This document shows, in pieces, positions 15,698-22,852 of a stretch of DNA of 22,852 nt. Position 1 is the stretch's first letter. Each line of letters begins with the position of its first letter. Made by a program: the position numbers and the translations under genes. The stretch spans positions 1 through 22,852 of the forward strand of contig CAYLUE010000025.1 of assembly GCA_964386795.1 (NCBI GenBank), read 5' to 3'. The notes below the pieces were generated by a model. That model searched no databases and was not told the DNA's origin. It saw nothing but the letters and a program-made list of their open reading frames with translations. The stretch comes from TMED108 sp964386795 (GTDB lineage Bacteria > Fidelibacterota > Marinisomatia > Marinisomatales > TCS55).

Positions 15698-16314
15698 TTT
15701 GTACTTGATGAAGGTAAGAATTCTCGAGCACGATTGGCAATATAATTAAAGGGTTTAATGATCCAGCTCAACCACTTCCACCGACTCTGTTTTTCAGGCT
15801 CCTCAGCAGGCTCAACAATAGCAAGAATATCTTTGGGCGTATCTAAACCGGCAAATTCCCATGCCATAATTTGAACGTATGGATCAATGCCTTCAAGATC
15901 TCCAATATAGGTTCTGGTAGCAGTTTTTTCTGCTTCACGAGATTCAATATCAAGTAATTGACCTGAAATCACGCATGTATCTGCAACTAATTCAAATGAA
16001 CCTACAATGGCCTTCTTGATGCCAATCAATCTTCCAATTTCTATAGCGCAATCGCTTTGATTGCAATCGACTCTATCGTATTTCTTTTCAGATAATAATT
16101 CATTGATTTGATTTTTCTCTACCAGGACAAATGATTTTGTTTGATGTAATGCAAGCCTAAGGTGTCCCGTATAAAGCGCAGCATCTTCATCTTTCATGCC
16201 TTTCCCCTCAAATGTGAAGAGCGCTACGGTAGGTTTTGCATCGTATCTGCTAAACTTAGTTTGGCTGAATGACGGGCACGAAAATGCCAAGAATAAAATA
16301 ATTATTTTATGCAA
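15694..16314 (-). CDS. Exported CsgG-like domain protein
   Basis: 206 residues. An N-terminal export signal (MHKIIILFLAFSC) carries a weak lipobox-like AFSC, so it could be a lipoprotein anchored at Cys13 or be cut after SFSQ. The body resembles the CsgG/FlgO-type alpha-beta domain: VALFTFEGKG, ALYTGHLRLALHQTKSFVLV, the DCNQSDCAIEIGRLIG cysteine-containing block, and AIVGSFELVADTCVISGQLL. Such domains are used in outer-membrane-associated secretion or assembly lipoproteins. The C-terminus is Trp-rich and partly hydrophobic (RWKWLSWIIKPFNYIA), with no assigned role. The start is TTG, with AAGG a few bases upstream; no in-frame ATG exists before an upstream stop. Function beyond the family is unknown. 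It lies between the giant T9SS cargo gene and fecR/cyclase. Confidence 0.75.
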   Translation of the reverse strand: MHKIIILFLAFSCPSFSQTKFSRYDAKPTVALFTFEGKGMKDEDAALYTGHLRLALHQTKSFVLVEKNQINELLSEKKYDRVDCNQSDCAIEIGRLIGIKKAIVGSFELVADTCVISGQLLDIESREAEKTATRTYIGDLEGIDPYVQIMAWEFAGLDTPKDILAIVEPAEEPEKQSRWKWLSWIIKPFNYIANRAREFLPSSSTK

Positions 16315-16351
16315 AGCACACCTTATATATAGAGCATGCTACAATAAATAG

Positions 16352-19300
16352 CTATTTTAAGAATACCATCTTCTTTGTTTTGTTCAATACCGTCTTTCCA
16401 TTTCGATCGCGCACCATCGCATGATAGAGATAAACCCCTGTAGATACTTTGGCATTAGCCGCATTCTTTCCATTCCAGATAAAGTTATAATATCCAGCTG
16501 GTCTAAATTCGTTAGATGCTAGTCTAGTAACTTCCTCACCTAATAGATTATAAATCACTAAATCAATTTGAGCATCTTCTTCGAAACTGATCATAATGGA
16601 CGTTTGCGGATTAAATGGATTAGGATAATTCTGACTTAATACAAAAGCGTCTGGATACAGACTAACGCCAGCATTATTTTCTTGAACAAAATCTTTTGAT
16701 CCAATCACAAGTCGTAAATCCTGTTTTAAATAAGATTCTGGTCCTGTGTTAGCAAAACGATAAGTGTTTTCCCACTTTAAGTTTTGTGCCTGTTTATTGG
16801 TCTTATTAATAATGAATATATCATATTCATCTGGAACATAACCCAATCCTTCAAAAGAAAGATACGTACGCTGACCATTGGTTGGGGCAAGCACTTTAAT
16901 ATCCCAATAATGACCTTCCTCATTTGGTGTACGCATATCTACCGAATACAGATCTGGCACATCATCACGTTCGAGATTGTTTATCGATAAGGATATATTG
17001 CCTGGAACTGCTGGAGGCTCAAATTCATCCAATCGATCATATCCATCGGAAGCAATGTTTAATACACCAACTGAGTTGGACTCATCCCTTGATCTGCCGG
17101 TTGATGCCAATATATTGATAACCCATTCATTGCCATCCATGGTAATATTTTGAATATCAGGGGTCATTGTTTTAGCAAGTCTTTTGCCAAATACATCCCC
17201 CGTGCCATCCACATAAATATCTGGGTCCGTAGCAGATTTATAGATATACCCCTTCCAAGGCTCTAAAGTAGAACCGGGATTTGTCCATCCTCCAAAGCTA
17301 CTCCATGTATATATACTACCACCATCAGTAATTGGTACATCGCCTTGCGTTCTAACATCGATCAAGTTGACCGGGAAGTTATAAGGATTACCGAAGAATT
17401 TCCATTCACCTACTGCTGCAGGAATTTCATACGGGGGCGACGTAGGTGTTGATTCACCAGTTCCAAAATCAAAATTTAATTGCAAGAGATCAGGATACTG
17501 TTCCTTATCCCATATGAAAAAGTATGCATTGCCTAAGCTGATATTGATTGAGTTGGTTTCTGTGAATTCATCCCATCCATTATTCCATCCATATAAGCGG
17601 TATTTAAATTCATCAGGTAGACCAAGCACTTCTGTAATTGCGTTTAATCCTTTATTGGTAGTAAACGGTATGGAGAATAGCTGGTAGGCTGATGTATCCG
17701 TACCCGTTGGAATACCTGCAGACCAATAATCAGCTGTCGTCACATTATTTTGGGTTCTCGCCACCACAGATTGGACATATTTTCCATTGTAATCAAATGG
17801 CCATTCGCTATAATTACCTAATTTATCCACTGCCTCAATAAAATATTCCACTCCTTCAGAGCGAATATCACTGCCTGGAATACTGGAAGGTGTTATTTCT
17901 CCATCGTTCCATAATTGGACTGTAACAAAACCTGAGTTACTGCCAGAGCGGCGATAGTTTAGATAAACATCTTCAACTCCTGATCCGCCATCTGATACTT
18001 GTACATTAATTGATGGCGTGGTAGATCCCTCATCCACTGAGGTTAGCGGATTATTATGAACAATAAGCGGTGGATTTAGATCAACCCCAAAATATGCGGT
18101 ATCAGAATTCGTTGAATTACCTGCATAATCAACGGTCTTTACATACCATTCATACTGTCCATCTTGTAGCTTTTTGCTTGAGTCTACTAGAGCAGCATCT
18201 TGATCCACAAACTCTACTTTATCATCATACGATCCAAATTCATTATCATTTACATATAATATCCATTTTTCGATTCCAGATGGATAGTCTCCAAAATTTT
18301 GCCATTCAAATCTTGGTACGTCTGATACCCAATTCACCTCTAAATCACCATTTTGATCGGTATAGGAATTTGGTCCATTAATCATAAATGCTTCAGGTTG
18401 AATATTATCATAAAGCGCTTGAACCGTTTTTGCGCTATCCGGGTCCTCATTTCCATATTCATCCATTAAACGAATCGAAGCATCAAAAGCTCCTGGCTCC
18501 GGTACGCTGAACGCATAGGCTTTGAGCGGATTGTTTTCAGGGAATCCAACAAACTCATCATAAAAATTAATGCCATCATTGATCTCAACGATCGCACCAA
18601 GCAGATCCCGTCCTTCAGACCAATTTGGTATAGTCCAGGATATTGTAAAGTCAGGCTCCGTTGACCATCCATCAGGCGTAATAGTTAATACAGGAACAGG
18701 GGGAGGTGCACCAGTGACCAGCTCTTCAATCACATACATTTCTGAGCGCATGATACCTTCTCCGATCTCAGCTTCTATTCTAAAACGGAATCCCTTGCCT
18801 TTTGCTTGGTCTGATACTTTAAACCTTGCGGTTGCACTACCACCAGATGTAGTTGGATCAGATGAAATAAGATTTACATATTTAGCCGATGGGAAAATGC
18901 TCCATTGAACACTTTCATTGCTATTGACCAAATTTCCATTAATGTCATTTGTGGTAATGGTAAACTCTAACGTGTCTTCACGCGTCACAAAGGTCGTATC
19001 CTTATCTCCTACGATATCATCTTGGATTACAAGAATATATTTACTTGCACCAGATTCAATTGCACCAATGTCTGGTTTTCCTACTCTATAATATCCTCTA
19101 TAATCGAATATATCACCTGTTTCAACTCCCGCATCAATACCGGGACTATTACCTTGAAGCCTATAATCACCACTAGCTGGATTTCTGAGCTTTGGATCTT
19201 CATTGATATTGTCTACAGAAGTAAATGAGCCGCCAAGATCAGATTCAAAAATGTTTGTTTCAACATAAACCGTAGTGCCGGAAGCTTTATAAATATCGCT

Positions 19301-22300
19301 ACTTTGATTCTGTCCTTTATTATTGGCCCATATAATGTTATTGGTAACATTTACATATTCATCTGTACCTGTAACATCTAAAAATGAATTGGTTCCACCG
19401 TTAGCATAAAATGTATTGTTCACGATGTTAGAAACCGCTGCGTTTCCAGTTTGGTCTTTGTTTGCGCTGAGCGCAATCATTGTATTGGCGCCTTTACCTC
19501 CCACATTATTATTGATCACAAGATTATTGTAAAATGAAAGGGGGGCATTGGAATCAATCAGTGAGCTAAGCGCATCACCATCAGATTCAATATAGTTTTC
19601 CTCAAAAAGAGATTGATGAATAATGGGAACTGGGTAATCATCCCATGAAGAAACATTGCCACCAGTAAAAATTGTTATGAGTGCATTAGCAAACGATGAG
19701 CTTCCACCTTGAACATTGATATAGTTTCTTTCAAATTTGCTTCTAATGACTTCAATTCCGGTTCCTTCATACGCATGAATAACCGCTCCATGAGCAGAGG
19801 CGCCATTAGAGCTACCATTGATACCATTCTCTTGAAATATACAATTAACAAACGATGCATCTGCATAGTCTGTACTTTGCGGATCGCCGCCATTGAATAA
19901 AATAACAGCGCCGCCTTGCCCCATCTGATTATCAGAACCGCCAAATGTGACCCTGTTTTTATTAAATAGAACATTGGTAAAATAAGCCTCGCCGCCATTA
20001 AGCGCTACAGCGCCGCCACCTTGCTCTGAACTATTTTCATGGAAAATGACATTTTGAAAAACAAGCGAATCTACATTTTGCGCTTGAACCGATCCACCAT
20101 AACCCATCGTAGATCCTTTGGTAAATGTAATGCCTCTGATTAATACGCTTTCTAATTCATTAAACTGCAAATGCGAACTATTATAGTTTCCATCTAGGAT
20201 TGTATTGTCAGCACCGCTGGCTCCAATCAACGCAATCTCTTTGACCAGATTTTGTTGCTGAGGATCACCACCACCAGGTTGGCCTCCCGTTTGAGATTGA
20301 TCAGTAGCAGTAAAAAATAAATTAGTTTCCCCATAAGTACCGGCTTGCAGTCTGATGGTGTCGCCACGCTCTGCTACTTCATTGATCGCCAAACCTATAG
20401 AATTAAATGGCGAACTAAAGCTACCATCGCCATCCATCGAAGCGGAGGGGCTTACCCACCAGTTGGGTCCATCAAATTTTGGAATCGCAGAGACCATCTG
20501 AGAAAAAGGACCTTCAAAGTCTAATGTATCTACGGCACTCACCACAAAATGATATTCGGTTCCATTGGTTAAATTTGTTACAAGATAAGCTGTGTCAGCT
20601 ATGCTAGTCGCTTTAGTTAATTCACTTCTATTTACCGTTTTATCTAAAGAGTAATAGACATTATAGTGTTTGATATTTAAAGCATTGTTCGCAGACCACT
20701 TTAGCTGAACGCTTTTGGTGAGCTCTTCTGCAATGAGTCCTTGTACCGCGTCTGGGTAAGGGGACTTTGCTAACGAGTTCTCATAGGCTCCAAGATCTGG
20801 ATTAGAACCAGATGGTGAAGGTCTTCTATTCCCATCAATATCGATAGAAGGAGCGGTAATATCCCCATGAAAGACCGTAGCACCTGCACCGATCATAGGA
20901 CTTCCATCGGATAGCTGAAACGAACCTGCGCTTTTAAAATTTGGATCTACGCTAATCGTATTTTCACCAAAATCATAATCATAGAATGATTTGATCTCAG
21001 CTACATCTTGGATATTATTGTAACCGTTCCAACTCGTTCCTTGATTTTTTACATTTTGATTAGCATTTATATTTAAAAAGACGCCATGAACGGGTTCATT
21101 TCCATTATTGGTTTGATTACCCCAAATGATATTGTTGAACCAAATACTTTCATGCTGATCAATATTCCAATCTACAATACCGCCGCCAAAACCTGAGTAG
21201 CTAGAGCTATTCCCGCTTGCTACATTATTAACAATGGTATTATTGATTAGCTCAACAAAGCCTTTATAATTACCGCCGTTTTTATTTTTAGAATCCTGTT
21301 CAATAAAAATTCCACCACCAGCATTGGCAGAATAATTACTATCTACCACAGACCCAAGCATTTCAAAAGGACCACCAACATAAAGTGCGCCGCCTTGCGA
21401 AACACCAGATGTATTAAAAAAGGTAACATTTTTACTAAAGCGTGAATTAGAAACTTCAACTACGGGGTCGTTAAATGGATCCCAATTGGATGAAATATAA
21501 ATTGCACCACCAGCAGCACTACCCTCATTTACACCAGCGCTATTGTCCTTGAATGTTGAATTGGTAATAATTAATTCAAAGATAGTTCCCACTGCGATTG
21601 CGCCACCATATGCATTTCCGCTATTGTTATATGCAGAATTATTTTTGAAAGTAGAATTACGGATATAACTGGGTGCAATATCCATGGACGAATTACCACT
21701 GAAATTGATTGCGCCACCTTGCATTGCATAATTACTATCAAATACACAGTTCTCAAAAATTGGTGATGCATCCGACGCGTATATTGCGCCACCTTCACCA
21801 TAGCTAAAACCACCGCTTGAATCACCTGTCGCATTATCAACAAAAACACAATCCTTGAACTTAGGTTTCGCTACAATATTACTAAAATTGCCACTAGGTG
21901 AATTGGAATAGACCTCGATCACAAATGAACCGCCCCTATCACTAGAGCGACCACCCCTAAAGGTGAGACCAACAAACTGGAATGTTGAATCCATAGAACC
22001 ACTTTCACTTGCAGCAATCATAAAGTGTCTACCTTGCTTTTGCGCATCAATAATTGTGGAGGCTGCACCTTTTTGGGACATTATGACAAGTTTTTCAAAC
22101 GTTTTCTGGGTCGGGTACTGTTGCGATGGATCATATACTTCTATAGGATATCTCATTTCATTAAAATTATAGGTGCCTGGTTTTAGCATCACCGTATCAC
22201 CAGAAGCTGCTTTTTCCATCGCTTTTAATATAGAGGATAATGGTCCACCAATACTTCCATCTCCAGTATTATCATTGCCATCGGTTGCTACCCACCAAAT

Positions 22301-22852
22301 TGGTCCAGTATGCGATGGTGAAAGAGCGATGCTGGCGGGAGCACTTTCATAGCCTGCACTATTTACAACAGTAACTTGAAAATAATATCTAGAAGCATTA
22401 TTTAGACCAGTTGCAGTATATGTAGTATCCTGGGTTTCGCTAACTAATGTCGTTGTACTTCTAATTACCGTCTTAGTGTCCATATAAATTTTATACTTAA
22501 TATTAGCATCTTCTGCTTTTTCAGGAGAAGTATTCCACGTTAAAGTAATTTGTCCGCTACCACCCTTCGCAATAAGACCTTCTACTTGGGGCGGCGCCGG
22601 TGATTTACCTAATGCGTTCTCATAAGGACCGAGATCAGGATTGGTACCTGTAGGTGAAGGCCTAACATTGCCTAACATATCTATTGTAGGTGCATAAAGT
22701 GAAATATACGTATCCCAATTACTAGTTCCTTTACCAAGAGCAAGGGATGTACCAGAAAGGGAAAAATCACCATTAGCTGCATCTGTAAATCCAGGATCAA
22801 AATCATAAGTATAATCAAAGGATAAATTTGGATTATATAATAAAGCCTCTGC
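16352..22852 (-). CDS. Giant T9SS-exported beta-helix/FnIII protein (N-terminus outside window)
   Basis: At least 2166 residues. The frame stays open to the window edge; a Met codon at 22678 lies inside a conserved repeat and is not the start. From N to C: end of a first beta-helix; FnIII (about 22315-22595); a DUF1565-like start (WWVATDGNDNTGDGS, GDTVMLKPGTY) and beta-helix rich in GGAI/GGAL and FxxN motifs (about 21000-22300); FnIII (about 20480-20757); another beta-helix (about 19040-20470); several Ig/FnIII-like sandwiches; and a T9SS type A sorting domain (about 16355-16650) with LSQNYPNPFNPQTSI and a terminal KKMVFLK. Expected to be secreted through T9SS and held at, or released from, the surface. 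No catalytic motif was recognised; adhesin, matrix or carbohydrate-binding roles are possible. GGA/FxxN repeats resemble chlamydial Pmp proteins. About 37 bases separate it from the CsgG-like gene. Confidence 0.9.
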   Translation of the reverse strand, partial: AEALLYNPNLSFDYTYDFDPGFTDAANGDFSLSGTSLALGKGTSNWDTYISLYAPTIDMLGNVRPSPTGTNPDLGPYENALGKSPAPPQVEGLIAKGGSGQITLTWNTSPEKAEDANIKYKIYMDTKTVIRSTTTLVSETQDTTYTATGLNNASRYYFQVTVVNSAGYESAPASIALSPSHTGPIWWVATDGNDNTGDGSIGGPLSSILKAMEKAASGDTVMLKPGTYNFNEMRYPIEVYDPSQQYPTQKTFEKLVIMSQKGAASTIIDAQKQGRHFMIAASESGSMDSTFQFVGLTFRGGRSSDRGGSFVIEVYSNSPSGNFSNIVAKPKFKDCVFVDNATGDSSGGFSYGEGGAIYASDASPIFENCVFDSNYAMQGGAINFSGNSSMDIAPSYIRNSTFKNNSAYNNSGNAYGGAIAVGTIFELIITNSTFKDNSAGVNEGSAAGGAIYISSNWDPFNDPVVEVSNSRFSKNVTFFNTSGVSQGGALYVGGPFEMLGSVVDSNYSANAGGGIFIEQDSKNKNGGNYKGFVELINNTIVNNVASGNSSSYSGFGGGIVDWNIDQHESIWFNNIIWGNQTNNGNEPVHGVFLNINANQNVKNQGTSWNGYNNIQDVAEIKSFYDYDFGENTISVDPNFKSAGSFQLSDGSPMIGAGATVFHGDITAPSIDIDGNRRPSPSGSNPDLGAYENSLAKSPYPDAVQGLIAEELTKSVQLKWSANNALNIKHYNVYYSLDKTVNRSELTKATSIADTAYLVTNLTNGTEYHFVVSAVDTLDFEGPFSQMVSAIPKFDGPNWWVSPSASMDGDGSFSSPFNSIGLAINEVAERGDTIRLQAGTYGETNLFFTATDQSQTGGQPGGGDPQQQNLVKEIALIGASGADNTILDGNYNSSHLQFNELESVLIRGITFTKGSTMGYGGSVQAQNVDSLVFQNVIFHENSSEQGGGAVALNGGEAYFTNVLFNKNRVTFGGSDNQMGQGGAVILFNGGDPQSTDYADASFVNCIFQENGINGSSNGASAHGAVIHAYEGTGIEVIRSKFERNYINVQGGSSSFANALITIFTGGNVSSWDDYPVPIIHQSLFEENYIESDGDALSSLIDSNAPLSFYNNLVINNNVGGKGANTMIALSANKDQTGNAAVSNIVNNTFYANGGTNSFLDVTGTDEYVNVTNNIIWANNKGQNQSSDIYKASGTTVYVETNIFESDLGGSFTSVDNINEDPKLRNPASGDYRLQGNSPGIDAGVETGDIFDYRGYYRVGKPDIGAIESGASKYILVIQDDIVGDKDTTFVTREDTLEFTITTNDINGNLVNSNESVQWSIFPSAKYVNLISSDPTTSGGSATARFKVSDQAKGKGFRFRIEAEIGEGIMRSEMYVIEELVTGAPPPVPVLTITPDGWSTEPDFTISWTIPNWSEGRDLLGAIVEINDGINFYDEFVGFPENNPLKAYAFSVPEPGAFDASIRLMDEYGNEDPDSAKTVQALYDNIQPEAFMINGPNSYTDQNGDLEVNWVSDVPRFEWQNFGDYPSGIEKWILYVNDNEFGSYDDKVEFVDQDAALVDSSKKLQDGQYEWYVKTVDYAGNSTNSDTAYFGVDLNPPLIVHNNPLTSVDEGSTTPSINVQVSDGGSGVEDVYLNYRRSGSNSGFVTVQLWNDGEITPSSIPGSDIRSEGVEYFIEAVDKLGNYSEWPFDYNGKYVQSVVARTQNNVTTADYWSAGIPTGTDTSAYQLFSIPFTTNKGLNAITEVLGLPDEFKYRLYGWNNGWDEFTETNSINISLGNAYFFIWDKEQYPDLLQLNFDFGTGESTPTSPPYEIPAAVGEWKFFGNPYNFPVNLIDVRTQGDVPITDGGSIYTWSSFGGWTNPGSTLEPWKGYIYKSATDPDIYVDGTGDVFGKRLAKTMTPDIQNITMDGNEWVINILASTGRSRDESNSVGVLNIASDGYDRLDEFEPPAVPGNISLSINNLERDDVPDLYSVDMRTPNEEGHYWDIKVLAPTNGQRTYLSFEGLGYVPDEYDIFIINKTNKQAQNLKWENTYRFANTGPESYLKQDLRLVIGSKDFVQENNAGVSLYPDAFVLSQNYPNPFNPQTSIMISFEEDAQIDLVIYNLLGEEVTRLASNEFRPAGYYNFIWNGKNAANAKVSTGVYLYHAMVRDRNGKTVLNKTKKMVFLK
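20310..20965 (-). repeat. Intragenic module copy 2: helix cap, FnIII, beta-helix start
   Basis: Encodes DPNFKSAGSFQLSDGSP, SIDIDGNRRPSPSGSNPDLG, AYENSLAKSP, an FnIII domain, then NWWVSPSASMDGDGSFSSP and GDTIRLQAGTYGE. It is a diverged copy of the module at 22150-22852. Period between equivalent PDLG sites is about 613 residues. A third, degenerate cap (EDPKLRNPASGDYRLQGNSP to KPDIGAIES, about 19040-19215) ends the series without a following FnIII of the same kind. Confidence 0.7.
22150..22852 (-). repeat. Intragenic module copy 1: helix cap, FnIII, beta-helix start
   Basis: Encodes DPGFTDAANGDFSLSGTS, then TIDMLGNVRPSPTGTNPDLG, PYENALGKSP, an FnIII domain, and WWVATDGNDNTGDGS with GDTVMLKPGTYNF. 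The same order recurs about 1.84 kb further along the minus strand, so it is one copy of a duplicated protein module. Boundaries are approximate, and copy 1 is cut by the window edge. Confidence 0.7.

Noticed and set aside
18070..18908. Plus-strand and alternate-frame open frames inside the giant protein and carB, some over 100 codons.
   Set aside because: They are shadows of long genuine minus-strand genes. Their translations are His/Ile/Leu-rich and resemble no family.
22678..22678. Met codon at 22678 as the start of the giant protein.
   Set aside because: It lies inside a conserved module (TIDMLGN, matching SIDIDGN in the second copy), and the frame stays open with matching repeat sequence to the window edge. 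No signal peptide follows it.

Overview
The window looks like a draft or metagenome-assembled scaffold from an AT-rich marine bacterium of the Fibrobacteres-Chlorobi-Bacteroidetes neighbourhood, most likely a Candidatus Marinimicrobia (SAR406)-type organism. The lineage is inferred from a giant secreted protein with a type IX secretion (T9SS) C-terminal sorting domain ending KKMVFLK, a FecR/CHASE2-adenylate cyclase pair, and very compact, AT-rich gene packing. A run of exactly 100 N (14530-14629) is an assembly gap inside one gene.

Positions 1-128: the 5' leader of the first operon. It holds a perfect 9-bp terminator hairpin with a T-run, only 22 bases before the first start codon. A perfect 8-bp alternative (antiterminator) pairing is also present. 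An in-frame codon run Tyr-Ser-Ser-Tyr-Phe-Phe-Phe ends at a TAA. Together these look like a ribosome-mediated Phe/Tyr attenuator whose 5' part lies outside the window.

Positions 129-7922 (+): a nine-gene aromatic amino acid operon in which all genes overlap or nearly touch: pheA, tyrA, class II DAHP synthase, aroA, aroE, aroC, aroK, aroB, aroQ. It encodes all seven shikimate steps from PEP and erythrose 4-phosphate to chorismate, plus the prephenate dehydratase and dehydrogenase branch enzymes. Chorismate mutase and the final aminotransferase are absent. PheA and TyrA both lack ACT regulatory domains.

Positions 7913-13118 (-): carB, carA and an ornithine cyclodeaminase/mu-crystallin family gene. 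carB is convergent with aroQ and overlaps it by 10 bp. This group belongs to arginine/pyrimidine nitrogen metabolism.

Positions 13126-22852 (-): an envelope/signalling group, read from right to left. It consists of a giant beta-helix/FnIII T9SS cargo protein (5' end outside the window), a CsgG-like exported protein, a FecR-domain exported protein, and a CHASE2-class III adenylate cyclase interrupted by the assembly gap. All minus-strand genes are packed with at most about 37 bp between them and no visible terminator, so the envelope genes may read through into carAB.

No tRNA, rRNA, CRISPR array, transposase or phage gene was seen. No stretch over 300 bases lacks a gene.
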